From Lysobacter sp. Root690 (GTDB lineage: Bacteria; Pseudomonadota; Gammaproteobacteria; Xanthomonadales; Xanthomonadaceae), in NCBI RefSeq assembly GCF_001427785.1, contig NZ_LMHM01000016.1:483246-547245 (forward strand): 64,000 nucleotides of DNA, in the 5' to 3' direction. Both the position numbers and the translations under genes were made by a program. Below, one piece after another: positions 16,601-24,135 of this stretch. The notes under the pieces are model-generated. The model did no database searches and had not been told where the DNA came from. It saw only the letters and a program-made list of their open reading frames with translations. Each line of letters opens with the position of its first letter. Positions within the stretch are counted from its first letter, which is position 1.

Positions 16601-17423
16601 GGTCCAGGCCCTGGAAGAAATCGGCGAAACCAGCGATCAGATCGGCCTTGGTGAACACCACGTAGACCGGCACGAACACTTCCAGCCGCTCGGTCAGTTC
16701 CTGCACGCGCTGGCGCAGGTTCTTGGCCAGTTCGATCGCGAATTCGGGCTTGCTGCCGGACAGCTCGGCGATCGAGGCGGCGATGATCACGCCGTTGATC
16801 GGCGCGCGCGGGCGGTTCTTCTTCAGCAGGTCGAGGAAGGTCAGCCATTCCAGGCGATCCTCCGGGCTGACCGTGTAGCGGCCGGCGGTGTCGAGCACGA
16901 TGCCTTCGGTGGTGAAGTACCAATCGCAGTTACGGGTGCCGCCCAGGCCCTGGATGACGTTGCTGCGATTGTCCTCGAACGGGAAACGCAGGCCCGAATT
17001 GAGGATCGCGGTGCTCTTGCCGGCGGCAGGATTGCCGATGATCGCGTACCACGGCAGTTCGTACAGCGCCGCGCTGCCCTTGAGCAATCCCAGCTTGGAC
17101 GACTTGATCGCCTTGACCGCCTCGGCCATGCGTTCGCGCAGTTGCTCGGTGTCGGCGCGCGCGGCGGGCTTGGAGGCGACCACCGCCTGCTCGGCGTGCT
17201 GCTGCACCATCGCATCGAGCTGCTTGGCCGCGCGCGCGGCGAGGATCCGGCGCACGATCCACACCGCGATCCACACCAGCAATCCGAGCACCGCCAGGGC
17301 GAGGATCCAGCCGCCGATGGTCTTGAGTTTGTCGGCGCCGAAATACGCCACCCCACCCACGGCGAACACGCCAATCGCGGCGATCACCCGGTAGTCGGTA
17401 AGAAAATATCTGAGCCTGCTCAT
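13650..17423 (-). CDS. tssM: T6SS membrane complex protein TssM (IcmF family)
   Basis: TssM is the inner-membrane and periplasm-spanning core of the T6SS envelope complex with TssL and TssJ. The 1257-residue product has two N-terminal transmembrane segments (about 13-29 and 39-58) and a cytoplasmic NTPase-like domain with an intact Walker A, GNPAAGKST, near residue 130. A third transmembrane segment follows (LMFLGSFALLGLCLAGWGWS, about 430-450), then a large periplasmic IcmF-related region ending in the TssM C-terminal domain (NSSSVRIDAVTLDGRTVEVF). The Ala/Pro-rich C-terminal tail is typical of loose ends. The ATG at 17423 is preferred over the adjacent TTG at 17426. Adjacent genes tagF and the 496-residue gene are co-directional. 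Confidence 0.93.
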   Translation of the reverse strand: MSRLRYFLTDYRVIAAIGVFAVGGVAYFGADKLKTIGGWILALAVLGLLVWIAVWIVRRILAARAAKQLDAMVQQHAEQAVVASKPAARADTEQLRERMAEAVKAIKSSKLGLLKGSAALYELPWYAIIGNPAAGKSTAILNSGLRFPFEDNRSNVIQGLGGTRNCDWYFTTEGIVLDTAGRYTVSPEDRLEWLTFLDLLKKNRPRAPINGVIIAASIAELSGSKPEFAIELAKNLRQRVQELTERLEVFVPVYVVFTKADLIAGFADFFQGLDPAERENVWGATLPYDAKGETDALAAFDSHFDELSEGLKEMSLSQMAMQRGREVGPGLLTLPMEFTGIKPALRTFIATLFEENPYQFKPVFRGFYFTSALQEGVSVQHASERIARQFALRPRANAAERAPMSDNGHFLLGLFRKVIFADKQLVRQYSSPGSNRLRKLMFLGSFALLGLCLAGWGWSYRSNGQLVANSVQDLRQAKALQEGRFDVQSRIQALLVLQARLEQLQSYREQHSLSMGLGLYQGDRIEKKVREEYFHGMRQLMLTPVQTKLEAYLSEVLANRARVKVADAASANAQVAAQVNVGQTLYQDSSPTDANDAYNALKTYLMLADSSKVEGSHLSDQLTRFWRGWLDDNRGTMSREELARSAERLMAFYVSQYEQPGWPTIDEKFALVSDSRSVLKGVMKGTPARDRVYDQIKQRASVRFPQITVASLIGEENARTGVAGSYRVSGAFSRKAYDDYVKDAIKQAANEQLSATDWVLADTVQGDLTLSGSPEHIARELTQLYKAEYAQEWRKFMQGVTVSDFGNFDQAVTRMNAIGDPQNSPLRKILEAVNNETIWDNPEAANKALGVAKKGVVEWFNRTILRRQPAGMNVQVDPNTGKQVAVQMGPIGAEFAGLARLFAQRDSSPPMINAYFDAMGKLRSRLNGIKTQGDPGPGARKLMQETLERGSGSEIFEIEKIIDEQMLNGLNESQRDAMRPLLVRPLMQTFAALIRPTEGEINRTWVEQVYQPFEDGIGKLYPYNAGATAEATQADRDAVFGASGSIAKFGNEALGALVIRRGTVMTPQQWANMGVSLRPEFTANYSSWVGGASGASKGDANAGMVIEILPGAATGREYTITIDGQTLRYRNEPPQWKTIELVNSSSVRIDAVTLDGRTVEVFNEPGSKGLNQLFEKAYKGKGSGGDKHFLMSLNKDDIAVDFELRVIRTPIKADAKPDAGGERTQRLPREVAGAVATAPAAPAAPAAPTAAAPAGGL

Positions 17424-17460
17424 CAAGTACGTCGTCCGTGTGGGCTGCTAGGTGGGCCGC

Positions 17461-18951
17461 TTAGGCGGCCTGATCGTCGCTGCGATCGGCTTGGGTGGAG
17501 GAAGGAGGTGGAACCGGTGTCACCGCGATCGCCGCGCGCGCTTCACCGTCGGCCAGGCCGACCGCGAGCACCGGCGCGTTGCTGCCGCGCGCCTGCGCGG
17601 CGGCGACTGCGATCACCGCCCATGGCGCGACCGCGCCGAGATGGCCGCAGGCCACGCCGAGGTTGAGGCTCTGGGCGACCGGATCGAGTTCGGGACACAC
17701 CACCGCGATCGCGCTGGCGATCTCGATCGCCCGGCTGGGCCGGTGATCGGCGTCGCTGACCACCGCCGTGACCGCATCCGGCTTATGCGTCGTGCAGGCC
17801 AGCGCCTTATTCATCAGTTCGGAGCTTTGCCGGGTGGCGTTGCGGCTGGAAGTGCCGGCGGCGACATGGCCGCGCTGCAGCACATGCAGTTCCAGGGCGT
17901 CGGGCGAGGCGTCGCGGCCCGGTTCGGGCGGACCGCTGAGCCACAGGCCGGCCGCGCCTTCGCCGGGAACCAGGCCTTCGGGCCGGCCGCTGCCGAGCAA
18001 TCGCTGCGATGCTTCGAGGGTCTCGATGCTGCTCTCGCCGAGCTGCGACGCGCAGGCCAATAACAGATAGCGATCGGGCGTGACTTCGCCGTGGTAGCGC
18101 CGGCCGATCTGATCGATCAATCCCCAGCCCTGGCTCGCGTCGTCGATCGGCACGACTTCCACCGCGATCCGCTCGGCCGGCAGACCGAGCGCTTCGGCCT
18201 TGCCCAGCAACCAATCGCCGAGCATCTGCCGGGCCGGCTGCGGCCAGGATTCGGCGACCAGCAACAAGGTCCGCAGTCGCGACTTCGGCGGCGCGACCGC
18301 ATCGGAACGACGACCGGACAACGAAGGCGCGGACTCGCCGCCGGGCGGCGTCAGCCCGGCTACCACCTCGGATTCGAGCATCAGCAATTGCTCGGCCACC
18401 GGTTCGAGCAAGGCGACCGCGCGCAGCCGTTCCTCCGCGAACAACCGATCGAAGTCCTGGTCCTGATGTTGATCCTCGGCGATGGCGCGCAACGCGTCGG
18501 CCACCGCATCGGTGTCCACATCGTCCACCGGCGCGGCCATCACCGGCATGCCCTGGGCGTTCTTCAAATTCGGATGCAGGCCCGGCCGCTTGGGTTCGAC
18601 CAAGTTCGCCGCGGCCTCCTCGGGGCTCGCGCCGATGGCCAGATGCACGGCCGCGGCATGCAGATGCAGCACGTAAGCAACCGCGGGCGCGTCGTGTTCG
18701 CCGGGTTCACCCGCGCCTCGCGCTGCTGATGCGGGCGCGATGGCCTGCTCGGCGGCGCGCTCACGACGCTGGCGCAAGCCGTAGCGCACCAGCAGCACCG
18801 TGCCGATCGCGAGCAGCGGCAAACCGCCCAGGTACAGGGCAAGATCCGAACCGCTCGGCTGAACGTCGTTGACCTGCCATGCCACCACGATCACGAACCA
18901 GATCGCGCCCGTCAGCAGTGCCAGCAACAGAATCATCTTGAAGGCTTTCAT
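17461..18951 (-). CDS. T6SS-operon inner-membrane protein of unknown function with thiolase-like segments
   Basis: A 496-residue protein with two N-terminal transmembrane helices (about 5-26 and 39-59, MILLLALLTGAIWFVIVVAW and YLGGLPLLAIGTVLLVRYGL) and a large soluble domain. It sits 37 bases upstream of tssM and 100 bases after the PAAR gene, so it is very likely part of the T6SS. The C-terminal part contains segments that recall the thiolase/ketosynthase fold (DPVAQSLNLGVACGHLGAVA, then PWAVIAVAAAQARGS; NKALACTTHKPDAVTAVVSD). The catalytic Cys-His-His set is not evident, so an enzymatic role is doubtful. Similar proteins accompany T6SS loci of related bacteria as far as I recall, with no assigned function. 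It may be a membrane-complex accessory. Confidence 0.7.
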   Translation of the reverse strand: MKAFKMILLLALLTGAIWFVIVVAWQVNDVQPSGSDLALYLGGLPLLAIGTVLLVRYGLRQRRERAAEQAIAPASAARGAGEPGEHDAPAVAYVLHLHAAAVHLAIGASPEEAAANLVEPKRPGLHPNLKNAQGMPVMAAPVDDVDTDAVADALRAIAEDQHQDQDFDRLFAEERLRAVALLEPVAEQLLMLESEVVAGLTPPGGESAPSLSGRRSDAVAPPKSRLRTLLLVAESWPQPARQMLGDWLLGKAEALGLPAERIAVEVVPIDDASQGWGLIDQIGRRYHGEVTPDRYLLLACASQLGESSIETLEASQRLLGSGRPEGLVPGEGAAGLWLSGPPEPGRDASPDALELHVLQRGHVAAGTSSRNATRQSSELMNKALACTTHKPDAVTAVVSDADHRPSRAIEIASAIAVVCPELDPVAQSLNLGVACGHLGAVAPWAVIAVAAAQARGSNAPVLAVGLADGEARAAIAVTPVPPPSSTQADRSDDQAA

Positions 18952-19052
18952 GCCGGGAGCGTCCTCGTCCCGGTCTTGCCTGCATCCATGTCAGACCATT
19001 GCACGTGCTTCATCCTTGAATGCCTGTCGGTTTTATCGCGCCGGCGTATCCA

Positions 19053-19316
19053 TCAGGCGTCGACCGATGCGTGGAATTGGCCCGCGATCAGATGCGCGCC
19101 GCAGGCGGTCGTGTCGCCGTGGCGCGCGATCGGCTGGCCGTCGACGATCAAGGTCGAATCGCCGCTGGCGATGACGGTAGGGCCGTGCAGGCTGCAGATC
19201 ACCTGATCGCCGATGCGGGCGATCGGACGGCCGTCCACGTCGGAGGCTTGCGAGCCGCTGACCACGGTGCCGCCGTGGTCGATGGGATCACCGACGAGAA
19301 TGAAAGGGCGGGACAT
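19053..19316 (-). CDS. PAAR-domain tip protein of the T6SS
   Basis: PAAR proteins sharpen the VgrG spike and can carry effectors. The 87-residue product is a complete minimal PAAR domain: MSRPFILVGDPIDHGGTVVS, a central RIGDQVICSLHGPTVIASG and DGQPIARHGDTTACGAHLI, with the conserved His/Cys metal ligands. No C-terminal extension, so it is a bare tip. ATG at 19316 is chosen over the in-frame ATG at 19322 because AGGAG lies seven bases before the former and only one base before the latter. It lies within the leftward tssM operon, separate from the Rhs cassette, whose Rhs has its own PAAR-like N-terminus. Confidence 0.9.
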   Translation of the reverse strand: MSRPFILVGDPIDHGGTVVSGSQASDVDGRPIARIGDQVICSLHGPTVIASGDSTLIVDGQPIARHGDTTACGAHLIAGQFHASVDA

Positions 19317-19416
19317 GGCCATGCTCCTGTTGGCGAGTGACGATCCAGATGTCAGTCGGGACGATAGCAGGAGTGGGTCCGCTTTATCACCCCGGCAGCG
19401 TCGAACCTGCGGCGTG

Positions 19417-19450
19417 AACGGGCGCCGATCGCCGCGACCGGCGCCCCGTT
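19417..19450 (-). terminator. GC hairpin immediately after the M15 peptidase gene
   Basis: Inverted arms at 19417-19427 and 19439-19450 (one mismatch or bulge) form a strong stem starting at the stop codon of the M15 gene. No T-tract follows, so it may attenuate rather than end transcription, setting a different level for the PAAR gene downstream. Confidence 0.3.
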
Positions 19451-20343
19451 CAGCCGGCCCCGGCCGCCCGCCGCGCGGCCCGGCACTGCGACTTCTGTTC
19501 CAGATGCACGTAGTCCTTGATGCTGCGCCACTGCCCGCCCCACTCCAGCCCGGCCTCCTGGGCCAACTGGCCGTACAGGAAGTAAGCGTCTCGGGTCCAG
19601 GCATCGTTCATATCCCACTGCAGCTTGCCGTTGCGCATCGGCGCGCTGTCCACGGCCAGGCCGTACTGGTGGCAACTTTGCCCGGCGCCGGCGCGGGTGG
19701 CCTTGCCGCCGGCGGCCAGTTCGGCCTGGCGTTGGGCGCTGCGGAAGCCTTCAACCAGCACCATTTTGATGCCGCGACCTTCCATGACCTTGTAGATGGC
19801 GAGCACGCGTTGCTTGAAATCCGGGTCGATCTGTTCCCAGCGACGATCGGCGCTGACGATCTGTTCGGGCGCGGCGATGCTCAGACGCGCGGTCGGCGAA
19901 AGTTGCGCCAGTTCACGTTCCGCCTCGACGAACACCTCCGGCGGCGGCGGTTCGGGCGGAACCAGGTTCTCGCCTTCCAGCAGTTCGCGTATCTGCGAAC
20001 TGGACGCCACCGGTATCGGATCGACGCCGCCGTCGAGTATCACTTTTTGCCGCAGCCCCAGGATCAGCGCCACCGGCAGCACCACCATCGCCGCCGCGGC
20101 GATAAACAGATACTTGTTGCGCGACATGTGCCGCACATAGCGCGTGCCTTTATTACGCAATATTTGGCCCGAATCGCTGGCCTGGGTCGATGCGCGCTCG
20201 CGCAGACGTCCGCTTGCCGCGCTGCCGCGACGCAGCATTCGCGCCCACACCTCGCCCGCTGCGTCGCGCGCATCGGGAAACATCGCCAGCCATGCGGCGA
20301 CGCTCAGAATCACGAAGAAACACCCGATCACGATCCAGACCAC
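19450..20343 (-). CDS. Membrane-anchored M15-family peptidoglycan peptidase, TagX-like
   Basis: M15 (VanY/L-alanyl-D-glutamate peptidase type) zinc enzymes cut peptide stems or cross-links. In Acinetobacter, the T6SS-linked M15 enzyme TagX helps the apparatus pass the cell wall. This 297-residue protein has two transmembrane helices (about 2-22 and 79-97), a Pro-rich linker (PPEPPPPEVF) and a C-terminal catalytic domain from about 175. The zinc-ligand signature is intact: VEGFRSAQRQAEL, SCHQYGLAVDSAP (His and Asp) and EWGGQWRSIKDYVHLE (Asp and final His). It starts with GTG at 20343 after an AAGGATGAGG-like site. It is the first gene of the leftward tagX-paar-tssM operon, which supports a role in machine assembly. 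Confidence 0.85.
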   Translation of the reverse strand: MVWIVIGCFFVILSVAAWLAMFPDARDAAGEVWARMLRRGSAASGRLRERASTQASDSGQILRNKGTRYVRHMSRNKYLFIAAAAMVVLPVALILGLRQKVILDGGVDPIPVASSSQIRELLEGENLVPPEPPPPEVFVEAERELAQLSPTARLSIAAPEQIVSADRRWEQIDPDFKQRVLAIYKVMEGRGIKMVLVEGFRSAQRQAELAAGGKATRAGAGQSCHQYGLAVDSAPMRNGKLQWDMNDAWTRDAYFLYGQLAQEAGLEWGGQWRSIKDYVHLEQKSQCRAARRAAGAG

Positions 20344-20583
20344 GCGCCGCGCCTCATCCTTGGGTTAGTGCTCCGCAAGCGGCGCGCATGCTCCCGCGTC
20401 CGCTCGAATTGACGCCCGCGTCGGCGTTCGCCCAGAATGCCGACGAGGCCGGTTCCGGCCCAGCCTGCATGGAAAGGAGTCCACGTGGATCGGCAAGAGG
20501 GAAAGCCGAATCGTCCGAGCCTGATCTCGGGAGCCGAAAATCGCTCCAGTAGCGCCGCGCCTGCGGGTCGAATCCTAGCAGAC

Positions 20584-21420
20584 ATGGAAAGCCGGAAAGA
20601 GCGGCCGGTCGCGCCCGGACAGCCGCGCCGGATCGCGCCGATCGTGCTGGTCGCCGGTGTCGCCGCGGTGTTTTTCGCCAGCGCCTACCTGCTGTTGCGC
20701 GGCGAGGAAGGACCGTTCGATCCGTCGCCGACGCCCGCGATCGTCGACAAGACACCAACAACGCCCGCCGTCGCCGCACCGGTCGCGCCCACCCGCGCGA
20801 TGCCGGCACCCGCCGCGACCACGCCGGCCAAGATCGTGCTCGACGACGATCCGGCCGATGCCAATCCCTTCAGTGCCGGCGATCCGCCGCCCCCGCCTCA
20901 GCCCGGCGTCAAACCAGCAACGGCAACGCCCGCGCCCAAACTCGTGGCTTCGGCGACGCCGCCCAAGGCCGTAGGCAAACCGGCGATCGCGCCCGCCCGC
21001 GCCACCACCGCCAATAAACGCGGCAATTCCGCGAAAAACGATGAGGACGGCCTGATGGCCGCCTTGCTCGGCAACATCGACACCGACGCGCAATCCGGCG
21101 GCAAGCGCACGACCAAGCCGCGCAACGCCAACGCCAAAGAGGATCAGGACGCGCTCGAGCAGTTGATCCGCAAGGTCAACGCCGAAAACGCGGTCGCGGC
21201 GAAGAAGGCCGCGAGCAAGCCGGTCAGCAAGCCCGCGCCGGCTCCCAAGAACGCGACGCCGGCCAAGAGCGCCGCGCCGAAAACCACCTCGACAGCGCCG
21301 GCGAACCCGGTCCAGGCCAGCCTGCGCAAATGCCCGAAGGCGAATACGACCAAGGGCTTGCAGTGCCGGCAAAAGGTCTGCGCCAAATACGCCGGGCAGG
21401 ACCCGGCCTGCCCGGTCTGA
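20584..21420 (+). CDS. Anchored Ala/Pro-rich protein with cysteine-rich C-terminus, T6SS neighbourhood
   Basis: A 278-residue protein of unrecognised family. A short cytoplasmic Arg-rich start (MESRKERPVAPGQPRR) precedes one transmembrane helix (about 18-38), then a long Pro/Ala/Lys/Thr-rich linker and a small C-terminal domain with four cysteines (LRKCPKANTTKGLQC, then RQKVCAKYAGQDPACPV). The shape is TonB-like: an inner-membrane anchor, a periplasm-spanning linker and a folded, probably disulphide-bonded tip. It is divergent from the M15/TagX gene across 240 bases. The ATG at 20584 is the first Met before the helix; a longer frame upstream to 20437 lacks support. A T6SS-related role is only suggested by location. 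Confidence 0.6.
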   Translation: MESRKERPVAPGQPRRIAPIVLVAGVAAVFFASAYLLLRGEEGPFDPSPTPAIVDKTPTTPAVAAPVAPTRAMPAPAATTPAKIVLDDDPADANPFSAGDPPPPPQPGVKPATATPAPKLVASATPPKAVGKPAIAPARATTANKRGNSAKNDEDGLMAALLGNIDTDAQSGGKRTTKPRNANAKEDQDALEQLIRKVNAENAVAAKKAASKPVSKPAPAPKNATPAKSAAPKTTSTAPANPVQASLRKCPKANTTKGLQCRQKVCAKYAGQDPACPV

Positions 21421-21659
21421 ATCACCGGACCGGGGCGCTTGCGCAGATCGCCTCGGGCCATCGCCCGCGGTCGTTATCGATCGGGTTCCAGGTAAGCTCG
21501 TCCGTTATCCACGCATCGGATTCGCCATCGCGGTTCGTGACCGCGATGGCAGTCGGCCGCACGCATACACCGTAATTTCGAACGGTTCGCTTACGAACGC
21601 AGATCCGGCCCCGCCAACCCGGCGCGGCGCATGCGTTCGCCACATCAATGGGCAGGCGC

Positions 21660-22046
21660 ATGCAAGAGTCCGGATATCACCGCACCACCGACGAGCGAAC
21701 CTCATGGGGTTGGAGGGGCGCGGCATTGGCCGCGGTGGTTTTGATCGGCATCGTCGGCGCGGCCGGCGGCACCGCCTACCAGATCGGTAAGCAGCAGGCC
21801 GCGGCCGACGAACGCAACAAACTGTCGGGCGAGCGCGCGGTCCTCGGCGAACGCCAGGTCGCGCAGACGCAGGTCGCGCAGATCGTCGCCGAGCGCGACA
21901 CATTGCGCGATCGGGTGCTTGAGCTGGAAACGCAATTGCTCGCCGAGCGCAGCGCGCAACCGCAGGAGCAAGCCTCGCTGCGCTGCATCAACGGCGAACT
22001 GGTGGTGAGGCGCGGCAACAGTTGGTCGTCCGCGGGACATTGCTGA
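21660..22046 (+). CDS. Small membrane protein with coiled coil
   Basis: A 128-residue protein with a short cytoplasmic lead, one transmembrane helix (GAALAAVVLIGIVGAAGGTA, about residues 19-40) and a Gln/Arg/Glu-rich coiled coil (GERAVLGERQVAQTQVAQIV; DTLRDRVLELETQLLAERSA). It ends with a compact SLRCINGELVVRRGNSWSS segment and terminal Cys. An in-frame ATG at 21648 is an alternative start. No family recognised. It follows the cysteine-rich protein in the same direction after 239 bases containing only weak inverted repeats. Confidence 0.6.
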   Translation: MQESGYHRTTDERTSWGWRGAALAAVVLIGIVGAAGGTAYQIGKQQAAADERNKLSGERAVLGERQVAQTQVAQIVAERDTLRDRVLELETQLLAERSAQPQEQASLRCINGELVVRRGNSWSSAGHC

Positions 22047-22138
22047 AACCGCGAGTTTTCGAGCGTCTTTCGCTTATCCCGCGTTGCAGGAACCTGCATG
22101 ACCGAATCGTATCGCGAAAATTTGAAGCACGCGCAACA

Positions 22139-23011
22139 TCACCGGCGCGCATCATCCAGTTCGAAACTCAGACTGGAAAACACCGTCTCGTAGTCGGTTT
22201 CGCTCGACGCCGGCAGCGGTTTGGTCCAGATCACGTTGAGCAGCCAGCGGCCTTGCGTGGGCATGGCGAAGTCGGCGCGACCGTCGGCGTCGGTGTACTG
22301 GGTCGCGAACGGCTGGGCGTCGTCTTCGAGCCGGGTCAGCTTGACCAGCGCGCCGGCCAGCGTGCGACCTTCGTAGATCACCCGCAGCGGCAATCGCGAT
22401 GGTCGCGGCTGCGCGTACGGATCTTGATCGAGCACGATTTCCAGCGGCAGACCGAGCGGCCGGCTCAGCAACGCCCGCCATTGCGCCGACGTCATCGCAT
22501 CGGATGGGCCGACCCGCACGATCGCCTTGCTGCGCCGGCTGTAGTTTTCCAAACCTTCCGCCTGCATGCGCCCGTTGCGCTGGCGATGCTGCAAGGCCGG
22601 AGTCAATCCTTCGGCCTGCAGATAATCGTTGAAACGGATCGCCGGCAGATGGCTCTGCGCGCGCGCATCGGTTTCCAGCACCAGCATGTAGCCGCCGGCC
22701 GGCAGTTGAAAGGTCCCGTCGCTGGCCTCGCCGGGATGCAGACGTTCGCGCAGATCGATACTGCTTCCGCCCGTGCTGACGGCCGCGAAGTGGGTGATTC
22801 GGCGCACACCGATCTTCGAACGCTGGCGATCGGCGCCGTGGCCCACCTGCAGGGTCAATGCGGTCGGCGTATCGGGCGCGATCCGGTAACGTTCGGGCTG
22901 AATCCAGAAATCATGGGCCTGCGCAGAGGCGGCGAGCGACAACAGGCTCATCGCCAATGTGATGCGCGCGCCTTGCGATCTCACGCGTCGTAACCAATCG
23001 ATAGCGAACAT
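22139..23011 (-). CDS. DUF4198 periplasmic protein, probable nickel/cobalt-related
   Basis: A 290-residue exported protein. The signal peptide covers about residues 14-32 (ITLAMSLLSLAASAQAHDF), and the mature start HDFWIQPERYRI is the DUF4198 hallmark. A Gly/Tyr-rich beta domain follows (PAGGYMLVLETDARAQSHLP), then a second domain (LPLRVIYEGRTLAGALVKLT, DADGRADFAMPTQGRWLLNV). DUF4198 proteins accompany Ni/Co uptake genes in many bacteria and are thought to handle metal in the periplasm. Here it is the last gene of an operon with a HupE/UreJ permease, nine bases after the 168-residue membrane gene. Family is confident; metal specificity is inference. Confidence 0.85.
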   Translation of the reverse strand: MFAIDWLRRVRSQGARITLAMSLLSLAASAQAHDFWIQPERYRIAPDTPTALTLQVGHGADRQRSKIGVRRITHFAAVSTGGSSIDLRERLHPGEASDGTFQLPAGGYMLVLETDARAQSHLPAIRFNDYLQAEGLTPALQHRQRNGRMQAEGLENYSRRSKAIVRVGPSDAMTSAQWRALLSRPLGLPLEIVLDQDPYAQPRPSRLPLRVIYEGRTLAGALVKLTRLEDDAQPFATQYTDADGRADFAMPTQGRWLLNVIWTKPLPASSETDYETVFSSLSFELDDARR

Positions 23012-23020
23012 GGACGATCT

Positions 23021-23527
23021 CTATTCAAGATGATCGGGCAAATAGCCCGGTGTGACCGGCAGCCACGCCAGCGTCGCGGCCAACACCGCGACCGCGAGCA
23101 ACCAACTGCACACGACTTTGACCGCGACCGCGGCGCCGCGATCGATCAACCACGCTGCCGGCCACGACAGCAGTAGCCACGGCAATGCGCGCAACACGCC
23201 GACGGCATCGCCCTGCCCCGATATCACAATGCCGCAGCACAGACCCGCGCACACCGCGAGCAACGGCGCGATCCTTCGCGAGACGGCGACCGGCAGATAC
23301 ACGCTGGCCGCGCACACGACCACGCCGAACCAACAGGCCTGAGTGCCCTGCTCCACTGCCATCGGACCCCAAGCCGGGCGGATGACGTACGCGTCGATGG
23401 CCACCATTGCGATCGCCGCGGCTGCCGACAGCGCCGCGCCCATCCTCCTCGCCCGCGATGGCGCGAACGCCAGCGCCAGGCCGTGCGCGGCGCAAAGCAA
23501 CGAAGGCGCCAGCGCATCGGCGTTCAC
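23021..23527 (-). CDS. Hydrophobic membrane protein, HupE operon
   Basis: A 168-residue protein with about five transmembrane helices (for example RMGAALSAAAAIAMVAIDAY; CWFGVVVCAASVYLPVAVSR; PLLAVCAGLCCGIVISGQ; WLLAVAVLAATLAWLPVTPG). It starts with a GTG at 23527 that overlaps the TGA of hupE (GTGA); earlier in-frame starts would lie inside hupE and give Arg-rich sequence. No family recognised. Coupling to the HupE-like gene suggests a partner subunit or an accessory of the same transport function. Confidence 0.7.
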   Translation of the reverse strand: MNADALAPSLLCAAHGLALAFAPSRARRMGAALSAAAAIAMVAIDAYVIRPAWGPMAVEQGTQACWFGVVVCAASVYLPVAVSRRIAPLLAVCAGLCCGIVISGQGDAVGVLRALPWLLLSWPAAWLIDRGAAVAVKVVCSWLLAVAVLAATLAWLPVTPGYLPDHLE

Positions 23528-24135
23528 GCGACTCTCGCCGACCACAGGTACACCACACCGACTAAGCCGATCGCGGCGCCAGCTGCCCGGATGATCTGCA
23601 CACAGCCCATACGCAACGCGCTCTCGCCCAACGCGATGCCGAGCACATGCAGCAATCCGGTCGCGAACACGATGCCCAGGCTGTAACCAACCGGATCGGC
23701 GGATGACGGCAATTCGCGGCCGTGCGCATAGCCATGGAACAATCCGAACAGCGACACGATCGTAATCGCCAGCCACGCCGGTGCATGCCAGGCCGCCGCG
23801 ATGCAGCCGCCCAGCATCACGACCGACAGCGCGATGCCGAGTTCGACCGGCGGCATCGGCAGCACGAACATGCCAGCGATCGCGCCTCCGACCATGAGCA
23901 GCGGAAACACCATCGGCAATTCATATCGCAATCGCGGGCCTAACAACGCGCCCCAGATGCCGACGCAAACCATCGCTAGCAGATGATCGCCGCCGCCGAA
24001 CGGGTGCGCGAATCCCGAGGCGAAACCGCCGGCCAGACCGGTGCCGCTGTGCGCCGCGGCGGAACCGGCGAATATCGACAACGCCAATACCGTCAGCACA
24101 CGCACGCGCGCGCTGGAGACGCGCACAGCGATCAC
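23524..24135 (-). CDS. HupE/UreJ-family permease
   Basis: HupE/UreJ proteins are small inner-membrane transporters, shown or proposed to carry Ni2+ or Co2+. The 203-residue product has a cleavable-type N-terminus ending in AAAHSG, where the exposed His is usual for the family. It carries the signature HPFGGGDHLLAM and a second His motif LFGLFHGYAHGRELP, with about six helices. It overlaps both neighbours (ATGA with DUF4331 upstream, GTGA downstream), so all are made from one message. No urease or hydrogenase genes are in this window, so the metal's user is elsewhere. Confidence 0.87.
   Translation of the reverse strand: MIAVRVSSARVRVLTVLALSIFAGSAAAHSGTGLAGGFASGFAHPFGGGDHLLAMVCVGIWGALLGPRLRYELPMVFPLLMVGGAIAGMFVLPMPPVELGIALSVVMLGGCIAAAWHAPAWLAITIVSLFGLFHGYAHGRELPSSADPVGYSLGIVFATGLLHVLGIALGESALRMGCVQIIRAAGAAIGLVGVVYLWSARVA

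Noticed and set aside
16152-17666. A 504-codon plus-strand open frame opposite tssM and its neighbour
   Set aside because: It crosses the gap between two well-supported leftward genes and has shadow composition.
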